This document shows positions 17,717 through 26,003 of a DNA stretch of 64,000 nt, in pieces. Within the stretch, counting starts at the first letter, position 1. Each line of letters starts with the position of its first letter. The position numbers and the translations under genes are program-made. Source of the stretch: Alcanivorax sp. S71-1-4 (GTDB taxonomy: Bacteria; Pseudomonadota; Gammaproteobacteria; Pseudomonadales; Alcanivoracaceae). The notes under the pieces are model-generated. The model was not told the DNA's origin. It was given only the letters and a program-made list of their open reading frames with translations, and made no database searches. The DNA lies in contig NZ_AQOR01000004.1 of the NCBI RefSeq assembly GCF_009846755.1, positions 124,001 through 188,000 of the forward strand, given 5' to 3'.

Positions 17717-18117
17717 CAGGCGCTCGTGTCCGTTCCGGTGTGGCAGGAGATGTGATAGCCGAGATGGCCATGTATGCGGGATTCACCATCGGCGGCATCC
17801 AGGCCGGCGTAATAGCTGCTGAGGACGACACCGCGCAGTCCCAGCTCCAGCAGCCGGAACGGGCCGCCGGGTGCGCCGCGCAGCCGGCTGGCGGCGGCCA
17901 CCAGATGCAGCAGCATGGCAAGCAATGGTTTCGGCACAACGCGCAGGCACTGCACGACCAGACTGATGGCCGAGGCGTCATCAGGGTGGCCAGCGGCAAG
18001 CAGGCGCGGAATCAGTTCCACTGCGCGCGTCTCGGAATATTTCGGCAGAGGGGCGTGGCCCGGCACCAGCACGTCGCCGACATGACACCAGGCCCGTTGT
18101 TGTCTCGCGTTCATCAT
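17716..18117 (-). CDS. Small partner protein of the GMC oxidoreductase
   Basis: A 133-residue soluble protein without a signal peptide. It resembles the gluconate 2-dehydrogenase subunit 3 type: an early DVLVPGHAPLPKYSETRAVELIP segment and a late PFRLLELGLRGVVLSSYYAGLD segment; this assignment is by pattern only. Its start overlaps the end of the GMC gene (ATGA) and its stop overlaps the ALDH start, so its amount is tied to both. Likely a chaperone, electron-transfer or stability subunit of the upstream GMC enzyme. The second GMC gene of this window (56606-58159) also has a small overlapping partner. Confidence 0.8.
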   Translation of the reverse strand: MMNARQQRAWCHVGDVLVPGHAPLPKYSETRAVELIPRLLAAGHPDDASAISLVVQCLRVVPKPLLAMLLHLVAAASRLRGAPGGPFRLLELGLRGVVLSSYYAGLDAADGESRIHGHLGYHISCHTGTDTSA

Positions 18118-19562
18118 GCGCTCTCCTGAATGCGCGGCGCGGTCGCCACAACGGGCGCCACCGTGCCGCCGAGCAGCGCTTCCGCTGCGCGGTGCGCCAG
18201 CGCCATGATGGTCAGTGACGGGTTGATGCCCGGCGCATCCGGAAACAGGCTGCCGTCCATCACATGCAGGCGCGGCATGCCGTGCACGGCAAACTCCGGA
18301 TTGACCACAGAGTGCGCGCGTTGCGTGCCCTGCGCGCAGCCGCCCATCAGGTGCAGGCCGATCTGCACGGGCGATTCGATCACGCGGCGTGCACCGGTCG
18401 CCCGGTAGATATCGCGGATCACTTTCAGGCCGGCGCGAGCGCGGCGGCGTTCCTCGGCGCCGATTTTCTTGTCCACCTTCAGGCGGCCATTTTTCTGCAA
18501 ACTGATGCGCCCGGGCGTTACATCACGCACCGCCACCTCGATACAGGCCAGGTGCCGATACTCGGCCATCGCTGCCAGGTGCTGGCGACCAAACCCCGGC
18601 ACCAGATACGCGGCCCCCATTGGCCCGACGAATACATTTTCCAGTTTGAATCCGGCAGCACGAAAACGCGGATCGTCAGACTTTACTGCCTGAAAGCTGC
18701 CGCGGTGCGCATCGATGATGCGGTCATAGACGCCGAACGTGACAAATTGGGGATGGCAGTAAAAACCGTGCCCCAGTGCCGGCAGTGAGTCGCCCAGGCC
18801 GGAGTTGAGCAGAATGCGCGTGCTGCCGAGACTGCCGGCGGCCAGTACGGCATGGGCACCGTGGTATTGCACACGCTGCCCCTGGTGACGGCCGTAGAGC
18901 GTGACGCCCTGCGCGCCATGGACCAGGCCGTCAATCTCGCATTCGGTAATGATCTCGATACCGTGCTGCCTTGCCAGCGGCAGGAACGTCACCGGCATGC
19001 TCTGTTTGGCGTCACGCGGGCAACCCCCCAGGCAACGGATGCAATCATTGCCACGATGCACGTCACAGGCACGCTGGCCACGGCGTAGTGGCGCCCAGCC
19101 GTAACCCAATTGCTCAAAGCCGTCCACATACAGACGCGCATTACCGTTCCAGTCCTGCTCACGGATCATTTCCAGCGACAGATGCTGTTCGGTCACGTCG
19201 TAATGACGCTGCATGCCGGCCAGGGAAAACGCATCAATGCCGCTGCGCTGCGCCCAGCTTTGCAGTGCCACCTCATCGAAACGGTCGAGCAGGCACTGAT
19301 TCACCACGGTGCCACCGCCCAGGGCGCGTCCTCGCAACAGCGCTACCGCCCCATCGCTGCTCGGCTCTACGCCGCCGTTCCACATCAGTTGCAGGCTGGC
19401 ATCGAATTCGTTGTCCGGGTATTGCCCGCTCTGCCAGGCCCGGCCGGCCTCGATCAACAGCACCCGCTTGCCCGCAGCAGCGAGATAGCAGGCCAGCGGA
19501 CTGCCGCCGGCGCCACTGCCGACGATCACATAGTCATAACGGGGAATACGGCTTGGTTGCAA
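18114..19562 (-). CDS. GMC-family long-chain alcohol oxidoreductase
   Basis: FAD-dependent glucose-methanol-choline enzyme of 482 residues, expected to oxidise a (long-chain) alcohol to aldehyde. FAD-binding GSGAGG is at residues 15-20, followed by EAG and ALGGGTVVNQC. A Cys-rich stretch CDVHRGNDCIRCLGGCPRDA near residue 165-185 is of the long-chain alcohol oxidase type, possibly structural or metal-binding. The C-terminal domain has LHLMGGC, VMDGSLFPDAPGINPSLTI with the conserved Asn, and HRAAEALL. The start is TTG 19562: AGAAGGA lies 7-9 bases ahead, whereas the nearby ATG is out of frame. First gene of a four-gene operon. Confidence 0.92.
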   Translation of the reverse strand: MQPSRIPRYDYVIVGSGAGGSPLACYLAAAGKRVLLIEAGRAWQSGQYPDNEFDASLQLMWNGGVEPSSDGAVALLRGRALGGGTVVNQCLLDRFDEVALQSWAQRSGIDAFSLAGMQRHYDVTEQHLSLEMIREQDWNGNARLYVDGFEQLGYGWAPLRRGQRACDVHRGNDCIRCLGGCPRDAKQSMPVTFLPLARQHGIEIITECEIDGLVHGAQGVTLYGRHQGQRVQYHGAHAVLAAGSLGSTRILLNSGLGDSLPALGHGFYCHPQFVTFGVYDRIIDAHRGSFQAVKSDDPRFRAAGFKLENVFVGPMGAAYLVPGFGRQHLAAMAEYRHLACIEVAVRDVTPGRISLQKNGRLKVDKKIGAEERRRARAGLKVIRDIYRATGARRVIESPVQIGLHLMGGCAQGTQRAHSVVNPEFAVHGMPRLHVMDGSLFPDAPGINPSLTIMALAHRAAEALLGGTVAPVVATAPRIQESA

Positions 19563-19652
19563 AGCGACATCCTTCTATTAACGGTCGGACCACCACTCCT
19601 GTGGCAGCGGCAGCCAGGCAAATGTGTTTGCCCGGCATGCTGACCCATCGAT

Positions 19653-19688
19653 AAGTTGCACTATAGTACAAGATACGAGGCGCGCCAA
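19653..19688 (-). promoter_or_regulatory. Strong promoter with embedded palindromic operator ahead of the GMC/ALDH operon
   Basis: On the minus strand TTGGCG (19683-19688) and TATAGT (19660-19665) are separated by exactly 17 bases, a good sigma-70 layout about 100 bp upstream of TTG 19562. The 16-base near-palindrome TTGCACTATAGTACAA (19656-19671) covers the -10 element, a typical repressor position. A TetR-family gene lies 1 kb upstream. The promoter and palindrome are seen; repressor identity is a guess. Confidence 0.6.
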
Positions 19689-19781
19689 TATGACGACGTT
19701 GATGCTGAACGCGATTCAGGTGGCGGCAGGTCTCGATCAGTATACAGAAGCACACTGGATGTCATGAATGACAGAAGCTTG

Positions 19782-20783
19782 TCAGCGCGTGGCGCGCCAG
19801 TGCTGAAACGCCGATGAATGGACGAACGGCGCGTAGAGGGGGTCGCTGGCCAGTGCCTGCCAGTCCAGTTGCAGGCCGAAGCGGGTTTCCATATGACCGA
19901 ACCAGATCGCGGCCTCGTCAAACCGCTCGGCCATGACCAGGCACTGGGTAACCAGCGGGTACAGGGGCAGATAGCCTTGCCAGCGTTCAACTGCCGGCAT
20001 GGCCTGCGCCAGCGCCCCGGCGCAGTCACCGCGCTGCAACCGGGCGTTGCTGCTGAGCCAGACCAGCCCGGGGTCGGGCCCCAGCGTACGCTCCAGGTGC
20101 GCCATGACACGGTCGAAACGACGCCAGTCGCGGCCCAGCACGGCAATGTCCAGTTGCCAGAGGCCTTCCGTCGACTCGGAGGCAAGTCGATCCAGCAGGA
20201 TCAGCGCGTCGGCATGGCAGGGATGGCCCGCACAGGCACTCAACAGCAGACGTGCGCTGTCTGCGCTGCGCAGGGCAGCCGGCAAATCCCGGAACGACGC
20301 CAGCGCCTCGTCGGGTTTGCCCAGCGCAGTCAGGAAGGCCCGCCCTGCCCGGTCCTCAGCCAGCGCGACCATGGCGCGGGTCAGGTCAGACAGGGAGGCA
20401 CCCAGGGCATGGTCGTACCAGTCGCGCACCGGCTTCGGGCTTTGTCCGTGGTAGGTCAGGGTCAGCCAGTTGAGACCTTGGGGTGCCAGATCGAGTCGTA
20501 ACAACAACTGACCGCTGTCCGGGTGCTGGTAGAGCCGATGGCCCTGCACACGCTGGTCGCCGACGCGGCGCAGCAGCGCCTCAGGGACCGGCCTGGCCGC
20601 AAGCCCCGCATTGCGTGCCAGAGCGGCCGTATCCAGCAGCCCCATCAAGGGGCCCAGCGTGGTGCCACCCAGGGCATCTTCCAGCGCAGCGTACGGCGCC
20701 GCTGCGGCCGGGGGCGCGGCGGCCAGCAACAGGCCCGCCAGCAGCAGGCTCAGGAGGCTGCGGCAAGTGGTTTCGATGACCAA
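19782..20783 (-). CDS. Exported protein of unknown function behind the TetR gene
   Basis: A 333-residue protein I cannot place in a family. It starts with a clear signal peptide (SLLSLLLAGLLLAAAPPAAAA) and is helical and Leu/Ala-rich afterwards, with segments such as DEALASFRDLPAALRSADSARLLLSAC, LDIAVLGRDWRRFDRVMAHLERTLG and QCLVMAERFDEAAIWFGHMETRFG that read like degenerate tetratricopeptide helices. The only start that keeps the signal peptide is TTG 20783, inside the last codons of the TetR gene, with GGGA ahead; so it is translationally coupled to the regulator. The Cys pair in SACAGHPCHA may form a disulfide. Periplasmic location is inferred. Confidence 0.7.
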   Translation of the reverse strand: MVIETTCRSLLSLLLAGLLLAAAPPAAAAPYAALEDALGGTTLGPLMGLLDTAALARNAGLAARPVPEALLRRVGDQRVQGHRLYQHPDSGQLLLRLDLAPQGLNWLTLTYHGQSPKPVRDWYDHALGASLSDLTRAMVALAEDRAGRAFLTALGKPDEALASFRDLPAALRSADSARLLLSACAGHPCHADALILLDRLASESTEGLWQLDIAVLGRDWRRFDRVMAHLERTLGPDPGLVWLSSNARLQRGDCAGALAQAMPAVERWQGYLPLYPLVTQCLVMAERFDEAAIWFGHMETRFGLQLDWQALASDPLYAPFVHSSAFQHWRATR

Positions 20784-21385
20784 TTCAGCATCCCGATCAC
20801 AACCAGCCGCATCTGTTGTGCAGTGCGGTGGCGCAGCGTATCCAGCGCGATCTTGTTGTTGCGCACCGCAAGCAGGTCCTGGGACGTGGTCAGCACGGCC
20901 CGTACCAGCAGATCTGCCACCATGAAGCGCTCCTGGTCGTTCAGGTGGTTGGCATAGCCAATGCGCGCCAGATCGTCTGCCAGATCGTAGCTGAAACGCA
21001 CCACGTGCAGGCGCAGGGTATTGCGCAGTACAGAGCTGCCGCCGGTGATTTCCCGGCCAAAGAACAGGAATTCCTGGGCGTGCTGGAGCACGAATTCGAA
21101 GAACACATTGATCGAGGCGACCAGCAGTTCTTCCATGTTCGACGCATCCTGCCGCAGCTCGCGCATGCGGGTGCGCAGGTCCGGCAGGGCTTCCTCGACG
21201 ATTGCCATGCCGAGGGCATCCATGGTGGGAAAATGACGGTAAAAGGCGGTTGGCACGACGCCGGCGGCGCGGGTCACTTCGCGCAGGCTGAGGCTGCTGA
21301 AGGCGCGCCCGTCGGCAACCATTTCCAGCGCGGCAGCAATCAGTGCCGCGCGCGTACGTTGTTTTTGTTCGGCTCGGATGCCCAT
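20750..21385 (-). CDS. TetR-family regulator, FabR/DesT-like
   Basis: A 211-residue TetR-type repressor. The helix-turn-helix is FSSLSLREVTRAAGVVPTAFYRHFPTMDAL, where the AGVxPTAFYRHF wording and the GRAFSSLSLREV lead-in are of the FabR/DesT group that controls unsaturated fatty acid synthesis in response to acyl-CoA or acyl-ACP. The C-terminal ligand-binding helices include FGREITGGSSVLRNTLRLH. It would suit a lipid-degrading organism, and a desaturase lies elsewhere in this window, but the target is not shown. It overlaps the downstream exported-protein gene. FabR versus another acyl-sensing TetR cannot be settled by eye. Confidence 0.85.
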   Translation of the reverse strand: MGIRAEQKQRTRAALIAAALEMVADGRAFSSLSLREVTRAAGVVPTAFYRHFPTMDALGMAIVEEALPDLRTRMRELRQDASNMEELLVASINVFFEFVLQHAQEFLFFGREITGGSSVLRNTLRLHVVRFSYDLADDLARIGYANHLNDQERFMVADLLVRAVLTTSQDLLAVRNNKIALDTLRHRTAQQMRLVVIGMLNWSSKPLAAAS

Positions 21386-21647
21386 TGGACTCTCTCTCCC
21401 GGTTGTTATCTACCCTGCCCACCGGGCGGGTGTGCGGGTGTTTTTATGCGTGCAGAGGGAGGCGTCCTGCCATTGGCCGGGGGTTGCAGCGCCCAGGCTC
21501 CTGGATAAAAGCTCATGCACAGGGTTTCTCAGGACGCCAGTACAAGCTTTTCTGACAGCCCTCCGCCGGCTGCAAAGACAACCGGGGTGTTCACTGAATA
21601 CGCTGACTCGCGGATAACGTCAATGCACATGCTGCCAAAGTGCTACC

Positions 21648-22478
21648 TCAGAAATGTTCTGACACGAAAATATCCAGGCTGGCCGCCGCACCCTGCCCCA
21701 GCGGCCCGAACCAGCCGGCCAGGCTGCGCAACTGTTCCGGCAGCAGATAAGGAGGGTTCAGCAGCAGCAGGCCCGAGCCGCTCATGCCCATGCCGCCCGG
21801 GCGCACACGCACTTCACTGCGCAGCCAGGGCAGCCCGGCCTCGCACAGCCGGCGCAGCATTTTCTGATGACGTCCGTCGGCCAGCAGCGGATACCAGAGC
21901 AGGTAGACACCGTTTGCCCAGCGCTCGGTCCCGCGCAGCACCGCACTGGTGACGGCATCATAGTCACCGGCGCGCTCGTAGCTCGGGTCGATCAGCACCA
22001 GGCCGCGGCGGCTCATGGGCGGCAACAGGGCCTGCACCGCTTCCAGCGCGTCGCGCCGGTGCAGGTGGACGCGGCTGTGGTCGGTGAAGGTGTGCTGCAG
22101 CGCGGCGAATTCCTGCGGGTGCAGTTCGCACAACACCAGGTCTGTGCCGTCACGGGTCAGCAACTCGGTGATCAGCGGCGACCCCGGATACCAGCGCAGG
22201 GTTTCACTCTGCGGGTTCAGCGCACGCAGGGCGTGGCGATAATCGCCCAGCAGCTCTGGCCAGGGCTGCTGCCACTGACGCAGGATGCCCAGGGCCGCTT
22301 CGCCCGTCTTTTGCGCTTCCACCGACTGCAGATCGTAACGGCCCCGGCCGGCGTACAGATCGAACACGGTGAAGGGTTTCGGCTTGCGGCGCAGGTAGTT
22401 GAGCACCAGCGAGAGAACCGCGTGCTTGTGCACATCGGCGAAATTGCCGGCGTGATAGCCGTGCTGGTAACTGAGCAT
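21648..22478 (-). CDS. rlmJ: 23S rRNA (adenine(2030)-N6)-methyltransferase
   Basis: SAM-dependent enzyme that methylates A2030 of 23S rRNA. The 276-residue length fits. N-terminal MLSYQHGYHAGNFADVHKHA is the RlmJ hallmark; the SAM pocket is in DLYAGRGRYDL, and the N6-adenine catalytic motif reads DPSYE (IDPSYERAGDYD). GMGMSGSGLLLLNPPYLL is the family C-terminal motif. ATG 22478 has AGG ahead. It is a housekeeping gene in gammaproteobacteria with no operon partner here. The 262 bp from 21386 to 21647 hold nothing I can name. Confidence 0.96.
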   Translation of the reverse strand: MLSYQHGYHAGNFADVHKHAVLSLVLNYLRRKPKPFTVFDLYAGRGRYDLQSVEAQKTGEAALGILRQWQQPWPELLGDYRHALRALNPQSETLRWYPGSPLITELLTRDGTDLVLCELHPQEFAALQHTFTDHSRVHLHRRDALEAVQALLPPMSRRGLVLIDPSYERAGDYDAVTSAVLRGTERWANGVYLLWYPLLADGRHQKMLRRLCEAGLPWLRSEVRVRPGGMGMSGSGLLLLNPPYLLPEQLRSLAGWFGPLGQGAAASLDIFVSEHF

Positions 22479-22536
22479 GGAAGACCTGCCTGCGGAAGAG
22501 CGAGGAGAAAGGCGGGCTATTCTAGGTGCAAAGTGC

Positions 22537-22565
22537 CCCCACGGGCCAGCGGGCGGCCCGTGGGG
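22537..22565. terminator. Perfect 11-bp stem hairpin
   Basis: CCCCACGGGCC (22537-22547) pairs with GGCCCGTGGGG (22555-22565) around a 7-base loop. It lies just after the stop of the small minus-strand gene; only a short T run (ACTTT) follows on that strand, so an intrinsic terminator is likely but not ideal. Confidence 0.6.
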
Positions 22566-22571
22566 TGGTGT

Positions 22572-22709
22572 TCAGAGCCGGTCGGCAATGCTGATGGCCA
22601 GCAGGCCACAGCCGATGCCGGTGAAAAGGATGCGCAGTAACCATTGCCGTAGCGTGGAGCCATCCACCTGGACCAGCCAGTGATCCAGCTTGCGTTGCAA
22701 ATTGCTCAT
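22572..22709 (-). CDS. Small single-pass membrane protein (45 residues)
   Basis: MSNLQRKLDHWLVQVDGSTL is followed by a hydrophobic helix (WLLRILFTGIGCGLLAISIA). The ATG at 22709 is preceded by GGGGGGACC, a good ribosome site, and a strong hairpin follows the stop; these two signals are the reason to accept so short a gene. The frame is open further upstream, without a better start. Function unknown. It stands alone between the carbohydrate kinase and rlmJ; the 22710-22925 gap shows no other gene. Confidence 0.55.
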   Translation of the reverse strand: MSNLQRKLDHWLVQVDGSTLRQWLLRILFTGIGCGLLAISIADRL

Positions 22710-22925
22710 TCTCAGGTCCCCCCAGACCCAATCCCTGACAGTGCAACCGTCCCGGCTGCGGTTCATCCCTGCGGACTGACAACCCGATTGCTCCGCAGAG
22801 CAGACGCTGCGCCACCGGGCTGGTGGGTGTGCGTCTTCACAGAGCGAATGTGACACGCCTCACAAGCACCGCACAATAGTGGCGCACGCAGGGTTAAAAC
22901 TTTCGGACGGCTGGTCCACCTCCGT

Positions 22926-24503
22926 TCAGGGGGTGCGGGGGTAACCTGTGATGCGACGGATACGTCGGTACAGCGGCGACAGCCGGCCATACAGCGCCTG
23001 GTAGACCTCCTGATAGAGCCGCTCATACAGGGTGTGACGTACCGGATCGGGGTGGAACACCTGCCCCACCCGCGTCATGGCCGCAACGGCCCGGGCGTGG
23101 TCCGGATAGAAGCCGGCTCCCACAGCTGCATTGATTGCCGCGCCAAGACCGGAGGTTTCACTGGTGTGCGGCCGCTCGGCTGGCAGGCCGAAGATGTCGG
23201 CGGTGATCTGCATGATCAGGTCGCTCTGCGAACCACCGCCGGAGACACGGAGCCGGGTGACCGGCACGCGGTTGCGCCGCGCCAGCCGTTCCTTGCCATC
23301 GCGCAAGGCGTAGCCGATCCCTTCGATAATGGCGCGATACAGGTGCGCGCGGGTATGCACGTCACCGAAGCCGATGATGGCGCCCTTTGCTTCTGGGCCG
23401 GGGAAACGCACGCCGGGGTTCCAGAAGGGTTGCAGCATCAGCCCCATGGCCCCCGGTGGTGACTGCGCCAGCAGGCTGTCGAACAGGATTTCCGGTTCTA
23501 TGCCCTGCCGCGCGGCCTCCTGGACTTCCGCCTGGGCGAATTCACGCTTGAACCAGTTCACCATCCAGTAGCCCCGCTGGACGATGATTTCCGAGTTGTA
23601 GTGCCCGGGGACGGCAGCCTGGTACGGCGGCACAAACGGCTGCGGTGTCACGTACCGGGTATTGCAGGTGTTGTAGGTGGCGGTGGTGCCGTAGCTGAGG
23701 CTGCCGGTATCCGGTGTCAGCGCGCCGGCACCGAGCACTTCGCAGGCCTTGTCGGCCCCGGCAGCATAGAACAGTGTGCCGGCCGGGACGCCCGTGGCGG
23801 TGGCCGCCTCGTCGCTGATCGGCCCGATCAGTTCACCGGCGTCCAGCAACGGTGGCAGCTGCTCGCGCTTCACGCGCAACGCCCGCCATTTCAGGTCGTG
23901 TTGCCCGGCCCAGTCGCCACGGCGGAAATCGAACGGCAGATAGCCCACCTGGGAGGCCCGCGCATCACACAGCCGGCCGGTCAGCCGGTGCGTCAGATAA
24001 CCGGACAGCAGCAGAAAATGCCGGGTGCGGGCCCAGATATCCGGCTCATCGGCGGCCAGCCAGTTGCACTCGGCCTTGGACTGGAACTGACGCAGTATCT
24101 GGCGCTGGCCAATCAGCGCCACGGGCGCGGCCAGCCACCAGGGCAAGCGCGGGAAATCAGAGGTGCGGCGCTGGTCCAGCCAGATAACCGCCGGCCGCAA
24201 CGGCTGCAGGTGCTCATCCAGGCATACCACCGACGCCCGCTGGGTGGTCAGTGCGGCGCCCCGCACCCGGGCACGCAATGCCCCGTGCGTCTCCCAGAGT
24301 TGCTGACAGGCGCGGCACAGGCTGTCCCAGAAATAGTCGCAGTGCTGTTCCGCGTAGCCAGGCCGCGTTGAAAAGTAGGCGTCGATGTGGACCTGCGAAC
24401 GCGCCACCAGCGTGCCGTTCAGGTCGAACAGCATGGCGCGCACGCTCTGCGTCCCCTGATCAATGGCCAGCAGCAGCGGGCCGTTGTCGCGCGGCGTAGT
24501 CAT
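22926..24503 (-). CDS. FGGY-family carbohydrate kinase
   Basis: ATP-dependent sugar or polyol kinase of 525 residues with two actin-like domains. N-terminal phosphate-1 motif LLAIDQGTQSVRAMLFD; substrate-side AVIWLDQRR; second domain GADKACEVLGAGAL, and adenosine motif RLRVSGGGSQSDLIMQITAD, with late SGLGAAINAAVGAGFY. It groups with glycerol/xylulose-type kinases, but the alkylglycerone-like neighbours hint at a glycerol, dihydroxyacetone or alkylglycerol substrate. ATG 24503 overlaps the preceding dehydrogenase stop (ATGA). It is the third gene of a coupled trio. Substrate is not proven. Confidence 0.88.
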   Translation of the reverse strand: MTTPRDNGPLLLAIDQGTQSVRAMLFDLNGTLVARSQVHIDAYFSTRPGYAEQHCDYFWDSLCRACQQLWETHGALRARVRGAALTTQRASVVCLDEHLQPLRPAVIWLDQRRTSDFPRLPWWLAAPVALIGQRQILRQFQSKAECNWLAADEPDIWARTRHFLLLSGYLTHRLTGRLCDARASQVGYLPFDFRRGDWAGQHDLKWRALRVKREQLPPLLDAGELIGPISDEAATATGVPAGTLFYAAGADKACEVLGAGALTPDTGSLSYGTTATYNTCNTRYVTPQPFVPPYQAAVPGHYNSEIIVQRGYWMVNWFKREFAQAEVQEAARQGIEPEILFDSLLAQSPPGAMGLMLQPFWNPGVRFPGPEAKGAIIGFGDVHTRAHLYRAIIEGIGYALRDGKERLARRNRVPVTRLRVSGGGSQSDLIMQITADIFGLPAERPHTSETSGLGAAINAAVGAGFYPDHARAVAAMTRVGQVFHPDPVRHTLYERLYQEVYQALYGRLSPLYRRIRRITGYPRTP

Positions 24504-25999
24504 GCGGCCTCGATGGCCGGCGCAGGCAGGCTGTAGAAACGCTGCACGATGCCCTGATAGCGCGTCAGTTCGGCCTGCCAGCGCGCCTCGTCCCAGCCGA
24601 GTTGGGCACAAATCTGCGCGCGCAGGCCCACCAGCGTAGTGGCGCCGCCGTCGGGCAGCAGGTTGCCGAGCCGGGTCCGGCGCAGCATCAGGTCATCGAG
24701 GTGCTGCACCATTTCGTTGTCCAGCACCCAGCGCACCTGCTCGCCCAGGGCCTCGCCCTGTGGCCAGGCGTGCAAAGGGTGTCCCAGCCCGGCTGGCAGC
24801 GGCGGAGCCTGGCGAAACAGTCGTGGGGTGTTGAGCAGGCGACGGTAGGTCTGGCGGTCAATCAGGGTGGCGGCCAGCAACGCATCCAGTGCGATGACGC
24901 GGAAGGTGGTCAGCTTGCCGCCGCTCACGGTGATGACGCCGTCGTGGGTCCAGACGGCATGGTCACGGCGCTCTTTCGACGGGTCCAGCCCCTTGCCGGA
25001 GGAGATCACCGGGCGGACCCCGGCCATGGTCGAAACGATATCCTGTTCCGCGAGATGGATCTCCGGGAACTGGGTGTTGACCAGACGCAACAGGTAATCG
25101 ATCTCGCGCTGGCTGACGCGCGGCTCCCGGTCCAGGTCATCGCCATGGTCCAGGTCCGTGGTGCCGATGCAGGTCAGCCCTTCCCAGGGAAAGACAAACA
25201 CCGGGCGGCCGTCGTCCGGGTGCATCACCGTCAGGCAGTCCTTCACGGGCAGGCGTGCGGCCGCCACGAACAGGTGGCTGCCGCGCAGTGGCCGGACCCG
25301 TGCGCCAGCGCCGGACAGCCTGTCGGCCCAGGCGCCGGTGGCATTGATCACGTGGCGGCTGCGCAAGGTATGACGGGCGCCGGTCACGCTGTCCTTCAGC
25401 ACCAGTTGCATGTCACCCGGCGTGCCACTGACGGACTCGGCACCGGCGTAATTGATCATCACCCCGCCTTCTGCGGCGGCCTCGTGCAGTACGCGCAATA
25501 CCAGACGGCTGTCATCGGTGAGCGCATCGGTGTAGCTCATCGCGCCCTCGACCTGATCGTGGCACAGCGCCGGCACCCGCTCCGCGAGTTCTTTCGCCGG
25601 CACCCAGCGGTGATCGCGGATGCGTGCCAGCCGGTCGTAGAGCCACAGCACCAGGGTCATTGCCCAGCGGCCGGGGAACTGGCCCCGGCGGATCGGAAAC
25701 AGGTAGGTCTGGCGTACCACCAGCCCCGGCAACTCGCACAGCAGCCGTTCGCGCTCACGCAATGCTTCACGGGTAAGGCGGATATCGCCCTGGGCGATAT
25801 AGCGCAAACCCCCGTGGACCATTTTCGAGGAACGACTTGAAGTTCCCCACGCAAAATCATGTTTTTCAAGCAAAAGAACCTTGAGTCCGAGTTGCGCAGC
25901 TTGCAGCAGCACCCCGGCGCCGGTAATCCCTCCGCCAATCACCACCAGATCCCACTGGCTGTCCGCCAGCGACGCCGGGTCGGGTCGCTTGCCAGGCAT
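24500..25999 (-). CDS. GlpD-like FAD-dependent glycerol-3-phosphate dehydrogenase/oxidase
   Basis: FAD enzyme of 499 residues of the aerobic glycerol-3-phosphate dehydrogenase family, which makes dihydroxyacetone phosphate and passes electrons to quinone. FAD motif GGGITGAGVLLQA; then SSRSSKMVHGGLRYIAQGD, the GlpD signature; later VINATGAWADRLSG, GSHLFVAA and the C-terminal ISSGKGLDPSKERRDHAVW...ISVSGGKLTTFR type segment (here VITVSGGKLTTFR). It is a paralogue-like form rather than canonical GlpD, sitting between an AGPS-like oxidase and an FGGY kinase. Start GTG 26002 or ATG 25999 are both served by AGGAGAAG; I use the ATG. It begins within 5 bp of the upstream gene end. Confidence 0.9.
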   Translation of the reverse strand: MPGKRPDPASLADSQWDLVVIGGGITGAGVLLQAAQLGLKVLLLEKHDFAWGTSSRSSKMVHGGLRYIAQGDIRLTREALRERERLLCELPGLVVRQTYLFPIRRGQFPGRWAMTLVLWLYDRLARIRDHRWVPAKELAERVPALCHDQVEGAMSYTDALTDDSRLVLRVLHEAAAEGGVMINYAGAESVSGTPGDMQLVLKDSVTGARHTLRSRHVINATGAWADRLSGAGARVRPLRGSHLFVAAARLPVKDCLTVMHPDDGRPVFVFPWEGLTCIGTTDLDHGDDLDREPRVSQREIDYLLRLVNTQFPEIHLAEQDIVSTMAGVRPVISSGKGLDPSKERRDHAVWTHDGVITVSGGKLTTFRVIALDALLAATLIDRQTYRRLLNTPRLFRQAPPLPAGLGHPLHAWPQGEALGEQVRWVLDNEMVQHLDDLMLRRTRLGNLLPDGGATTLVGLRAQICAQLGWDEARWQAELTRYQGIVQRFYSLPAPAIEAA

Positions 26000-26003
26000 C
26001 ACG

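Noticed and set aside
24602-25840. 412-residue plus-strand frame over the GlpD-like gene
   Set aside because: Antisense shadow of a recognised enzyme; Gln/Gly/His-rich with no motif.
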